12,209 nucleotides of DNA, taken from NCBI GenBank assembly GCA_905235695.1, contig CAJOMW010000024.1, positions 1 through 12,209 on the forward strand, in the 5' to 3' direction. The DNA comes from an uncultured Clostridia bacterium (GTDB taxonomy: Bacteria; Bacillota; Clostridia; Oscillospirales; CAG-382). The translations under genes were made by a program, and so were the position numbers. Shown here piece after piece: positions 1-6,519 of the stretch. How positions within the stretch are numbered: the first letter of the stretch is position 1; each line of letters opens with the position of its first letter. Under the pieces are notes generated by a model. The model did no database searches and was not told the origin of the DNA. It saw nothing but the letters and a program-made list of their open reading frames with translations.

Positions 1-61
1 TTGCCGTATGGAAAGTAATACAAGCTGTACAAAGGGATTGCAGCAAAATTCTCAGATTACA

Positions 62-91
62 CAAAAAGCGGGACAGCACGCAAGCTGTCCC
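62..91 (-). terminator. Intrinsic terminator downstream of manA
   Basis: Read on the minus strand, an 8-bp perfect stem (GGGACAGC / GCTGTCCC, plus-strand arms 84-91 and 70-77) with a 6-nt loop is followed by CGCTTTTTGT. A GC-rich stem followed by a run of five T is the usual form of a Rho-independent terminator. It lies about 75 nt past the manA stop. Confidence 0.7.
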
Positions 92-121
92 CCACAATTA
101 TTCATTGATATTGCATAAATT

Positions 122-154
122 ACGGGCTGTAACAATTGCCTTGCTGCAGCCCGT
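122..154. terminator. Hairpin just past manA, possible second terminator
   Basis: ACGGGCTG (122-129) and CAGCCCGT (147-154) form an 8-bp perfect inverted repeat around a 17-nt loop. On the plus strand it is followed by the T-rich TATTATTGCTTTATTT; on the minus strand the following sequence is only AATTTATG. It may stop transcripts entering from the left, or protect the manA mRNA 3' end. The role is inferred from shape alone. Confidence 0.4.
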
Positions 155-164
155 TATTATTGCT

Positions 165-1118
165 TTATTTCAGCAGCTCACAATTATCTCTGCGTCCTCT
201 TCTGCGAACATCTCGACCGTCGGACACGCCTTCGGCAGCAGATATGAGTTGCCCTTGATAAACGGATACCTCGCGTCGCCGCACCTTAAATATCCGCTGC
301 CCTCCGTAAAGAGCTCCCTTCTCCGCAAACGCCGCGGAAACGTTTTTCTCAAGATTCATCCGCATTACCGAAAAATAATCGCACTTGCAGAGAATGGCGG
401 TCTTTATGCCGTTCTTGTCGTATACTTCCTTTCCCACCGTAACACCGCTCATATCAAACTGTGTCTTTACCACTTCGGCCGCCTTGTCTATATGTATCTC
501 CCTCTTTTTGCCGTCGGCGCCCACTCTGTCGTAGTCGTATAGGCGATATGTGGTGTTGGAATTCTGCTGTATCTCGGCAATCAGTATTCCCTCGCCTATT
601 GCATGAACGAGCCCTGCCGGTATGTAGAAGCAGTCGCCTTTCTTGACGGGTACATAGTTCAGATTGTTTTCGCAGGTGCCGTCAAGGGCGGATTCTTTCA
701 GAGCTTGCGGCGTAACGCCTTCCCTAAGCCCCGATACGAGCGATGCGCCTTCCTTTGCGCTGAGCACATACCACATCTCGGTCTTTCCGGCATCAAGTCC
801 GTGGGAGGCGGCGTAGGCGTTATCGGGATGCACCTGTACGGACAGCTTGTCGGCGGCATCGATTATCTTTATCAGCAGGGGAAAAGTCCCCTCGCCGTAG
901 ACGTTTTCGCTTCCCGCCTGTTTTATATATTCATCGAGAGACATCCCCGTGTAAGCGCCGTTTTCTATGAGGTTTACTCCGTCCTCTCTGTCGGTCATCA
1001 TCCACGCCTCGGCAACGCTCTGCCCCTTTTCGCCTATTCCGAACGTCTCGGGAATGCTCTTGCCGCCCCAGATAGCGCTTTTGAGCACGGGCGCGAGCTT
1101 CAGAGGATAAAATTTCAT
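165..1118 (-). CDS. manA: Mannose-6-phosphate isomerase, class I, with frameshifted C-terminus
   Basis: Interconverts mannose-6-P and fructose-6-P in the cytosol and is zinc dependent. The type I cupin signature is visible: QVHPDN at residues 95-100, KTEMWYVL at 112-119 (E114), VHAIG at 171-175 (H172) and QQNSNTTYRLYDYDR around 184-198 (R192). Start ATG has AAGGA about 10 nt upstream. The reading frame is broken near 308-318: residues after about 267 become an Arg-rich tail, while the family's usual ending (ARYPFIKGNSYLLPK ... DAEIIVSC, stop at 170-172) continues in the next frame. Dropping one base in the short C run at 316-318 (or the A run at 308-310) gives a 315-residue protein, the length I recall for Bacillus-type short ManA; as written it is 317 residues with a wrong tail. 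The catalytic cupin is intact and the C-terminal cupin strands are lost. It may be a real mutation or an assembly error. Confidence 0.88.
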   Translation of the reverse strand: MKFYPLKLAPVLKSAIWGGKSIPETFGIGEKGQSVAEAWMMTDREDGVNLIENGAYTGMSLDEYIKQAGSENVYGEGTFPLLIKIIDAADKLSVQVHPDNAYAASHGLDAGKTEMWYVLSAKEGASLVSGLREGVTPQALKESALDGTCENNLNYVPVKKGDCFYIPAGLVHAIGEGILIAEIQQNSNTTYRLYDYDRVGADGKKREIHIDKAAEVVKTQFDMSGVTVGKEVYDKNGIKTAILCKCDYFSVMRMNLEKNVSAAFAEKGALYGGQRIFKVRRREVSVYQGQLISAAEGVSDGRDVRRRGRRDNCELLK

Positions 1119-1140
1119 GCTTTTCAGTTCCTTCCGTTAT

Positions 1141-1169
1141 TTGATTTTTATAAAGATTCTATGTATAAT
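1141..1169 (+). promoter_or_regulatory. Sigma-A-type promoter for the Asn-rich small gene
   Basis: TTGATT (1141-1146), a 17-nt spacer and a perfect TATAAT (1164-1169) face the small gene that starts at 1222, predicting a leader of about 45 nt. It overlaps the manA promoter on the other strand. Confidence 0.7.
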
Positions 1170-1186
1170 TTTCCGCTTTATGTCAA
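1156..1186 (-). promoter_or_regulatory. Probable manA promoter
   Basis: On the minus strand a perfect TTGACA (plus 1181-1186) is followed after 19 nt by TAGAAT (plus 1156-1161), 38 nt before the manA start codon. The -10 is one mismatch from consensus; the 19-nt spacer is long, so strength is uncertain. It interleaves with the opposing plus-strand promoter at 1141-1169. Confidence 0.5.
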
Positions 1187-1221
1187 AAATAATAGTACCA
1201 AAATGAAAAGGAGTATTTATC

Positions 1222-1368
1222 ATGGCAAAAAATAAGAACAATCAGAATGCGGAAAACAAAAGGAACAACGCCGAAAACAAAAGAGAAAACAACAATTATC
1301 AAAACAACGCCGAAAACAGAAACAATAACGGCCCTATGAATGCCGAAAACAAGAAAAACGACCGCTGA
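1222..1368 (+). CDS. Asn-rich repetitive 48-residue peptide, function unknown
   Basis: Begins MAKNKNNQNAENK and ends NAENKKNDR. About 40% of residues are Asn; Lys, Arg and Glu make up most of the rest. There is no hydrophobic stretch, Cys, signal peptide or folded-domain signature, so it should be a disordered, basic, cytosolic peptide. The pentamer NAEN(K/R) occurs four times (residues 9-13, 16-20, 29-33, 40-44). Although short, the gene is well supported: AAGGAG (1208-1213) 8 nt before ATG, a TTGATT-N17-TATAAT promoter upstream, and a strong terminator 24 nt after the stop. Small Asn/Gln-rich repetitive peptides occur in spore-formers (gamma-type small acid-soluble spore proteins have repeated Asn/Gln/Ala segments), so a spore or nucleic-acid-associated role is conceivable. 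I do not recognise a specific family, and no function is assigned. Confidence 0.75.
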   Translation: MAKNKNNQNAENKRNNAENKRENNNYQNNAENRNNNGPMNAENKKNDR

Positions 1369-1391
1369 CGGAAATTTCGCCGCACGTTTTT

Positions 1392-1419
1392 GCCCTCCTT
1401 GCGGGGGCTTTTTTATTTT
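1392..1419 (+). terminator. Intrinsic terminator of the Asn-rich small gene
   Basis: GCCCTC (1392-1397) pairs with GGGGGC (1403-1408) through six pairs, one a wobble, around a 5-nt loop. TTTTTTATTTT follows directly. Canonical Rho-independent form on the plus strand. Confidence 0.88.
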
Positions 1420-1779
1420 CCACATATAAATTATAATTTTTTAGCAGGTTTTGTCAATAGCACAGCCAAAATTTGTCTGATAAATAATGCATTATACATT
1501 CATATTGCGAAAAAAATATATATTTCAAAAAAATATTTGCAAAATCTGCCCTCCGTACAATCATTACAACGTGAAAACGTATATACTGTTTGAAATTATG
1601 AATAACGGCAAGGCTCACCTTTATCCCTTTAAGGCTTTTTTGATTTCAGACGCAAAGCTCCACTCAGAATGAATGGTTATAACAATTTACGGTGCGGCAA
1701 TAATTCAAGGCGAGCCTTGGCGTGTCGGAAAACGCCATGGTAAGCGGTGCGGATAATGCTAAATTGTGCCGCAGCAGAC
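1420..1779. other. Gene-free interval: AT-rich left part, foldable right part
   Basis: Positions 1420-1600 are AT-rich and, apart from the leftward promoter, show no supported gene. From about 1600 the composition changes and pairings appear: CAAGGCTCACCTT (1609-1621) is complementary, except for one position, to AAGGCGAGCCTTG (1707-1719); TGCGGCA...AATT (1693-1705) pairs with AATT...TGCCGCA (1762-1773); TGGCGT (1718-1723) pairs with ACGCCA (1732-1737). No T-rich ugd terminator is visible. The right part may be a dispersed repeat remnant or the folded 3' end of the ugd transcript. Confidence 0.45.
1430..1457 (-). promoter_or_regulatory. Consensus promoter reading leftward, antisense to the small gene
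   Basis: On the minus strand TTGACA (plus 1452-1457), a 16-nt spacer and TATAAT (plus 1430-1435) both match the sigma-A consensus exactly. Transcription would begin near 1423, run antisense through the small gene's terminator and reading frame, and reach manA about 300 nt later. It could be a distal manA promoter or the source of an antisense RNA. No start codon with a ribosome site follows it closely. Confidence 0.55.
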
Positions 1780-3027
1780 TTAGTCTCTGCTATATAAATC
1801 TCTTGTGTAAACAATATCAAAAACATCATCTAAGCATTTGTCGTATCTGTTAGCGATGATGACAGAACTTCTTTTCTTGAAGGTATCCAAATTATTGACT
1901 ACTAAGCTCCCGAAAAAAGTTGAATTATCCGGAAGAGAAGGCTCGTATATTATAACTTCCGCACCTTTTGCCTTTATTCGCTTTATTACACCTTGTACAG
2001 AGCTGTTTCTGAAGTTGTCCGAATTACTTTTCATAACAAGTCTGAAAACGCCGACAACAACTCGCTTTTCCTCGTGCAGAGAAAAGACATTGTTGCTGTC
2101 ATAATCATAATATCCGATTCTTTTAAGCACTCTGTCTGCTATGAAATCTTTTCTTGTTCTGTTTGCGTCAACTATTGCCTGAATTAAATTTTCGGGTACA
2201 TTGTCGTAGTTTGCCAATAATTGCCTTGTATCCTTAGGCAAGCAATAGCCGCCGTATCCGAATGATGGATTGTTGTAGAAATTTCCTATCCTTGGATCCA
2301 AACAAACGCCTTCAATTATCTGTTTGCTGTCGAGCCCTCTCGATTCGGCATACGTATCAAGCTCGTTAAAATATGCTACCCTCATAGCTAAATAGGAATT
2401 GGAAAAAAGCTTTATTGCCTCCGCTTCAGATGAACCGACTATCAGTTTTGGGATATCATCATCTTCTGCGGCGTCAGCCAATATATCCGCAAACTCTTTT
2501 GCAAAAGATATACTCATACTGTTATTTGTGTTTGTTCCGACAATAATTCTCGCCGGGTGTAAATTATCATATAAAGCTTTTGATTCCCTTAGAAATTCAG
2601 GGCTGAAGAAGATATTATCGCTTTTTAATTCCTCTCGCATTTTTTCAGTAAATCCGACAGGTACAGTAGACTTTATCACAATATAAGTCTCATTGTTTAC
2701 GCCTATGATTTCTTTTAGCACCTTCTCGACAATCGAAGTGTCGAAATGCTTTTTTGAAGGATCGTAATCTGTTGGTACGGCAACGATTACAAATTCTGCT
2801 TTGGCATAAGCCTCTTGCGGATCCAGAGTGGCTTTTATTGTACTTTTGCCTTCGTTCAAGTATTTATCAATATAATCGTCATGTATCGGGGAATCTCCCA
2901 TATTGATCATGTCGACTTTTTCTTTAACTATATCCTTGGCACACACAATATGTTTCTGCCCTAAAAGGAGAGCAAGAGACATTCCAACATATCCTGTTCC
3001 GACGACTGCAATCTTGTATTGCTTCAT
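1780..3027 (-). CDS. ugd: UDP-glucose 6-dehydrogenase
   Basis: Oxidises UDP-glucose to UDP-glucuronate with two NAD+, supplying precursor for capsule and other surface polysaccharides in the cytosol. The 415-residue protein has the N-terminal Rossmann motif GTGYVG (residues 10-15), STVPVG (120-125), SPEFLRES (142-149, catalytic-region E144), EAEAIKLFSNSYLAMR (201-216, with Lys206 and Asn210) and the catalytic-cysteine motif GYGGYCLPKDT (257-267, C262). GYGGYCLPKD is the form found in E. coli-type Ugd rather than GFGGSCFPKD. It is somewhat longer than E. coli Ugd (about 388), mainly after residue 300. GAGGA lies 9 nt before the ATG. It stands alone; no glycosyltransferases adjoin it. I found no convincing promoter in 3028-3198 (TAGAAT occurs about 45 nt upstream without a good -35). 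The gene is AT-richer than its neighbours, as often seen for acquired surface-polysaccharide genes; that is only suggestive. Confidence 0.95.
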   Translation of the reverse strand: MKQYKIAVVGTGYVGMSLALLLGQKHIVCAKDIVKEKVDMINMGDSPIHDDYIDKYLNEGKSTIKATLDPQEAYAKAEFVIVAVPTDYDPSKKHFDTSIVEKVLKEIIGVNNETYIVIKSTVPVGFTEKMREELKSDNIFFSPEFLRESKALYDNLHPARIIVGTNTNNSMSISFAKEFADILADAAEDDDIPKLIVGSSEAEAIKLFSNSYLAMRVAYFNELDTYAESRGLDSKQIIEGVCLDPRIGNFYNNPSFGYGGYCLPKDTRQLLANYDNVPENLIQAIVDANRTRKDFIADRVLKRIGYYDYDSNNVFSLHEEKRVVVGVFRLVMKSNSDNFRNSSVQGVIKRIKAKGAEVIIYEPSLPDNSTFFGSLVVNNLDTFKKRSSVIIANRYDKCLDDVFDIVYTRDLYSRD

Positions 3028-3198
3028 TTATTACTGTCCTCGATTCATTTTGCTATTGATATCAACACCTTTATTCTATCAAAATTTCCCTCAAATATAC
3101 CGATAATGTCACATATGTTACAGCCGCCTGCGAAGCTATAATCACATCTCCCGAAAATACAGCTTTTCGCGCCGTTTTGCAATGTGACTTTGAGTTTA

Positions 3199-3237
3199 CA
3201 AAAAGAGCCGCCCTCTGCTTAAAACATATGGCGGCTT
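3199..3237 (-). terminator. Intrinsic terminator of the AEC carrier gene
   Basis: On the minus strand AGCCGCC (plus 3230-3236) pairs with GGCGGCT (plus 3206-3212) around a 17-nt loop, followed by CTTTTTGT. It lies about 18 nt past the stop codon of the carrier gene. Confidence 0.75.
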
Positions 3238-3254
3238 GATTTTATCGGCTTTAC

Positions 3255-4196
3255 TTATCCCAGCAAATTTTCCGCAAGAACAAGTATGAGCGGCATGGAT
3301 ATCAGCGAGAACAAGGTAGTAACGCCGACTATCTTTGCGGCAAGGGTGGAGTTGTTGTCGTAGACTTCCGCAAAAACGGCGGTGTTTGTGGCGGTGGGGG
3401 TTGCGCACATGGTAACGCAAATAAGCGCAAGCTGAAAGTCCATGATGTTTTTCGCAAGGACGCATACTCCGAGCATCATAAGGGGTATCACAGCAAGCTT
3501 TAATATCGCAAACAGCAAGAGCTTATACTCTTTAAAGAGCGACAACAGCTTTATATCTGCAAGCAGGCTTCCTATTATTATCATCGAGAGAGGAAAGGTC
3601 ATGCTGCCGACCATATTCAGCCCGTCTGTTATTACCTGAGGGAACCTCAGCCCCGAAAAGAACATTACGACCGCAAAGACGGTGCTGATTATTCCGGGAT
3701 TTAAAAATATTTTCCTGAAATTTATCTTTCTGTTTTCCGAAGCGTCCATTACAGCCACTCCGTGAGTCCACAGAAATATGTTGAACGGAATCGTATATAT
3801 TACTCCGTAAAGCAGTCCGTAGTCCGGGAACATCGCCTGCATTATCGGGTATCCCATGAATCCGCAGTTCATGTACATGAGCGCAAACGTAAAGACCGAG
3901 CGGTTGCGGCGATCCTTTACCGGCTTGAAGAAAAAGTAGCAGAACACAGCCATTACCGAGTGTACAATAAGAGAAACTATCAGAATATTTATGACCATGG
4001 ACAGAACTTTTTCATCGCGGTCAACCTGAAGGGAGGAGATTATGAGAACGGGACTTGTTATGTATGCGAGAAGCGAGGAGAGGGATTTTGTGGAATGAGC
4101 GTCAATAATATGCGTCTTTTTCGCTATATACCCCGCTATCATCGCTATAAAAAGCTCTATTATCTGTAAACATACCTTTGTGCCGTATTCTCCCAT
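3255..4196 (-). CDS. AEC-family (auxin efflux carrier-like) membrane transporter
   Basis: An integral membrane protein of 313 residues, close to the usual 300-320 for bacterial AEC carriers, with about ten hydrophobic segments in two halves. AEC traits visible: an N-terminal segment with TKSLSSLLAYITSPVLIISSL, the mid-protein MNCGFMGYPIMQAMF, LNPGIISTVFAVVMF opening the second half, TFPLSMIIIGSLLAD, and the late CATPTATNTAVFAEVYDN. Bacterial members export or import small organic acids such as malate; the substrate here cannot be read from sequence. The ATG at 4194-4196 is chosen because AAAGGCGG lies 10 nt upstream; an in-frame TTG at 4215-4217 would add seven residues overlapping that ribosome site. 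The gene is flanked by its own promoter and terminator, so it is probably monocistronic. Confidence 0.88.
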   Translation of the reverse strand: MGEYGTKVCLQIIELFIAMIAGYIAKKTHIIDAHSTKSLSSLLAYITSPVLIISSLQVDRDEKVLSMVINILIVSLIVHSVMAVFCYFFFKPVKDRRNRSVFTFALMYMNCGFMGYPIMQAMFPDYGLLYGVIYTIPFNIFLWTHGVAVMDASENRKINFRKIFLNPGIISTVFAVVMFFSGLRFPQVITDGLNMVGSMTFPLSMIIIGSLLADIKLLSLFKEYKLLLFAILKLAVIPLMMLGVCVLAKNIMDFQLALICVTMCATPTATNTAVFAEVYDNNSTLAAKIVGVTTLFSLISMPLILVLAENLLG

Positions 4197-4246
4197 TTGT
4201 CTTTTTCCGCCTTTCAAATTGCCGTGTCACAAATATCGCTTTATAG

Positions 4247-4275
4247 ATTATACCATTGCTTATGATAAAATGCAA
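4247..4275 (-). promoter_or_regulatory. Promoter of the AEC carrier gene
   Basis: On the minus strand TTGCAT (plus 4270-4275), a 17-nt spacer and a perfect TATAAT (plus 4247-4252) lie about 50 nt before the chosen start codon. Confidence 0.7.
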
Positions 4276-4435
4276 TAATTTATTCGACAAATTTTGACCT
4301 TTCCTGCATACTTCATTATCTAAGCACAAACAATCAAAAATGACGGTATATAAAGATGGCGAAAAAGCAGTCAGCTCCCCAATTTATACATATTTTTTAA
4401 AAAAATCATATTATTAACGAAATCATAACTTTTTA

Positions 4436-4467
4436 TTGTTGATTTTTTTCGACAATATCGTTATTAT
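4436..4467 (+). promoter_or_regulatory. Probable pot operon promoter with overlapping dyad
   Basis: TTGATT (4439-4444), a 17-nt spacer and TATTAT (4462-4467) form a plausible sigma-A promoter; transcription would start near 4474, giving a leader of about 130 nt. TTGTTGA (4436-4442) and TCGACAA (4449-4455) form an imperfect dyad (one mismatch) across the -35, a reasonable place for a repressor. The operator role is inference. Confidence 0.5.
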
Positions 4468-4503
4468 TATCTTAATTTGCATAGTGGGTTTCTATGCGGA
4501 TTA

Positions 4504-4548
4504 CCTCGTCTTTAATCTTGATGTTGCACGAAGACGAAGGGGCTTTTT
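4504..4548 (+). promoter_or_regulatory. Terminator-like hairpin in the pot leader (possible attenuator)
   Basis: CCTCGTCTT (4504-4512) pairs with AAGACGAAGG (4531-4540) through nine pairs with one bulged A, around an 18-nt loop. GGCTTTTT follows, so the element has the layout of an intrinsic terminator placed before potA. A second hairpin, CCGTAA (4549-4554) with TTACGG (4561-4566), follows directly. An open frame of 36 codons (ATG 4494, TGA 4602-4604) spans the leader and ends over the potA ribosome site; its own ribosome site is weak (GTGGG), so translation is doubtful. Confidence 0.4.
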
Positions 4549-4572
4549 CCGTAACATCGTTTACGGGGATTT

Positions 4573-4600
4573 GCGCCGCACAGCAACACGGCGCGGAGGT
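4573..4600 (+). promoter_or_regulatory. Hairpin abutting the potA ribosome-binding site
   Basis: GCGCCG (4573-4578) and CGGCGC (4589-4594) form a perfect 6-bp GC stem with a 10-nt loop. The Shine-Dalgarno GGAGG (4595-4599) begins at the next base, 8 nt before the TTG start. The position suggests an effect on ribosome access, but the SD itself is unpaired in this fold. Confidence 0.4.
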
Positions 4601-4607
4601 GTGAGGA

Positions 4608-5714
4608 TTGGAAAAAAGTGTGATCGTAAGTCTTAAGGACATCGTCATGACTTTTGACGATGAGCAGGTTTTAAAGGGTATCAATTTAGATATCAATGAC
4701 AAGGAATTTATTACCTTGCTTGGGCCTAGCGGTTGCGGAAAAACTACGACGCTGAGAATTATCGGCGGATTTATTGAGCCGCACGAAGGGCAGGTCTTTT
4801 TCGACGGAAAACTGATAAACAAAATTCCTCCGTACAAACGGCAGGTAAACACGGTTTTCCAAAAATATGCACTTTTCCCACATTTAAACGTTTTTGAGAA
4901 CATAGCATTCGGTCTGAGACTCAAGAAAACGCCGGAAAAGGAAATCAAAACGCGCGTGCTCGAAATGCTCGAGCTCGTGAATCTCAAAGGATACGGAGCA
5001 AAAAAGGTCGATCTGCTGTCAGGCGGACAGCAGCAGAGAGTCGCAATAGCCCGCGCTCTTATAAATCAGCCTCGGATGCTTCTGCTTGACGAGCCGCTCG
5101 GCGCGCTCGACCTGCAGCTAAGAAAAGAGATGCAGATAGAGCTGAAACGAATGCAGCAGCAACTCGGAATAACATTTATTTACGTAACTCACGACCAGGA
5201 GGAAGCTCTGACGATGTCTGACCGCATTGTCGTTATGAACAAGGGCAGCATCGACCAGATAGGCACTCCTGAGGATATATACAACGAACCGGCAAACGCC
5301 TTCGTTGCCCGCTTTATAGGCGAGAGCAACATCGTTTCCGGAATAATGCACGACGACTTCGACGTGGAGTTTGCCGGAAAGCACTTCGTATGCGTCGACA
5401 AGGGCTTTGACAAGATGGAGCCGGTAGACGTGGTAATACGCCCCGAGGACATCAGGGTAACGGAGCCGGGTGAAGCGACGATAGACGGAACGGTCGAGAC
5501 GGTGACCTTCAAGGGCGTGCATTTTGAAATAATAGTCGATTCATTCGGAACAAAGTGGAAGATACATTCCACAAAGTCCGTTTCGCCGGGCTCTTTTATC
5601 GGCATGGCGCTCACGCCCGAGGATATCCACATAATGCACAAGAGCTACGCATCCGGAGGTGCTCTTGCGGCAGAGCTTATCGGGGAGGGCGCAAAAAATG
5701 AGGAAGAGCTCTAA
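4608..5714 (+). CDS. potA: Polyamine ABC transporter ATP-binding protein PotA
   Basis: The cytosolic ATPase that powers spermidine/putrescine import with PotB, PotC and PotD. The 368-residue protein has Walker A GPSGCGKTT (39-47), Q-loop Gln85 (VFQKYALFPHL), signature LSGGQQQR (137-144), Walker B LLLDEPLGALD (158-168) and H-loop His195 (VTHDQEEAL). Residues from about 240 to the end form the TOBE-type regulatory domain typical of the spermidine/maltose importer class (VVIRPEDIRV, GVHFEIIVD, MALTPEDIHI). Length is close to E. coli PotA (378). Translation should start at TTG 4608-4610: GGAGG lies 8 nt upstream, and no in-frame ATG precedes the conserved SVIVSLKDIVMTF segment. It is the first gene of the operon, with its last 17 nt overlapping potB. 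A structured leader upstream may regulate it. Confidence 0.95.
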   Translation: MEKSVIVSLKDIVMTFDDEQVLKGINLDINDKEFITLLGPSGCGKTTTLRIIGGFIEPHEGQVFFDGKLINKIPPYKRQVNTVFQKYALFPHLNVFENIAFGLRLKKTPEKEIKTRVLEMLELVNLKGYGAKKVDLLSGGQQQRVAIARALINQPRMLLLDEPLGALDLQLRKEMQIELKRMQQQLGITFIYVTHDQEEALTMSDRIVVMNKGSIDQIGTPEDIYNEPANAFVARFIGESNIVSGIMHDDFDVEFAGKHFVCVDKGFDKMEPVDVVIRPEDIRVTEPGEATIDGTVETVTFKGVHFEIIVDSFGTKWKIHSTKSVSPGSFIGMALTPEDIHIMHKSYASGGALAAELIGEGAKNEEEL

Positions 5715-6519
5715 AATTTCCGCAGTCCCCTACGTCATCTGGATACTCATATTTACGATAATTCCGTTTCTGCTCGTAATATATTACGCTTTTACGGACT
5801 ATAATACCGGTGCGTTCACGCTTAATAACATAATAAATTCAAGCAACTACCTGCCGGTGCTGATAAAATCAATAATACTTGCAGTCATTGCGACGGTAAT
5901 ATGCCTTGTGATAGCATATCCCCTCGCCTTTATCATGTCGAGAAAGTCGGAAGCGGTGCAGAGAGTCTTCATGATGACGATTATGCTTCCTATGTGGATG
6001 AACTTTCTGCTTCGCACCTATGCGTGGATGACGATCCTCGAGGACAACGGCATAATAAACAACATCCTCACGTTCTTCCATCTGCCGACCGTTCAGCTTA
6101 TAAACACGTCGGGTGCGGTAGTTCTCGGAATGGTGTACAACTACCTCCCCTTCATGGTGCTTCCGCTGTTTTCGATAATGACCAAGATAGACAAGAGCGT
6201 TATCGAGGCTGCGCAGGACCTCGGATGCAATCAGATGGCCGTAATACGCAAGGTCGTATTCCCTCTCAGCTTTCCGGGAATTGCGACGGGTATCACCATG
6301 ACCTTCGTTCCCTGCGTCAGCACCTTCATAATATCCAGGCTTCTCGGCGGAAGCGACTGCTACCTCATAGGCGACCTTATCGAAGAGCAGTTCAAGCTCA
6401 AGGGCTCGGGCTTCCACGTAGGCTCGGCGACCTCCCTCGTTCTGATGATAGTCGTGCTCATAAGCATGGGCATACTCAACCAGTTCGACAGCGATGAAAT
6501 GGAGGATTCGATAAAATGA
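5698..6519 (+). CDS. potB: Polyamine ABC transporter permease PotB
   Basis: One of two channel subunits in the cytoplasmic membrane. The 273-residue protein has about six hydrophobic segments (first at 11-31) and a clear EAA motif at residues 170-190 (EAAQDLGCNQ ... VVFPLSFPGI), the cytoplasmic loop that docks on PotA. The LPMWMNFLLRTYAWM segment (97-111) is typical of PotB/PotH proteins. The ATG at 5698 is supported by GGGAGG about 9 nt upstream and gives a 17-nt overlap with potA; an earlier in-frame start would overlap potA further and add non-family sequence. Its stop TGA shares ATGA with the potC start, which indicates translational coupling. Confidence 0.94.
   Translation: MRKSSKISAVPYVIWILIFTIIPFLLVIYYAFTDYNTGAFTLNNIINSSNYLPVLIKSIILAVIATVICLVIAYPLAFIMSRKSEAVQRVFMMTIMLPMWMNFLLRTYAWMTILEDNGIINNILTFFHLPTVQLINTSGAVVLGMVYNYLPFMVLPLFSIMTKIDKSVIEAAQDLGCNQMAVIRKVVFPLSFPGIATGITMTFVPCVSTFIISRLLGGSDCYLIGDLIEEQFKLKGSGFHVGSATSLVLMIVVLISMGILNQFDSDEMEDSIK

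Noticed and set aside
603..1235. Plus-strand frame of 210 codons across manA
   Set aside because: Antisense shadow of the conserved ManA sequence; no ribosome site and no domain.
1183..1425. Minus-strand frame for an 80-residue hydrophobic peptide antisense to the Asn-rich gene, suggesting a type I toxin-antitoxin pair
   Set aside because: Its start codon lies about at the predicted transcription start of the antisense promoter, with no ribosome site. Its Val/Phe richness follows from reading AAC codons backwards. The plus-strand gene has all expression signals.
1487..1672. Short plus-strand frame of 61 codons in the AT-rich interval
   Set aside because: No ribosome site, composition expected from AT-rich non-coding DNA, and it runs into the foldable segment.
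4573..4594. SD-sequestering riboswitch at potA
   Set aside because: The stem stops one base before GGAGG, so the ribosome site is not paired; no known riboswitch class is recognisable. Reported only as a leader hairpin.
4494..4604. 36-codon frame in the pot leader as a real gene
   Set aside because: Weak ribosome site and no recognisable sequence; kept only as part of the leader observation, not as an independent gene.
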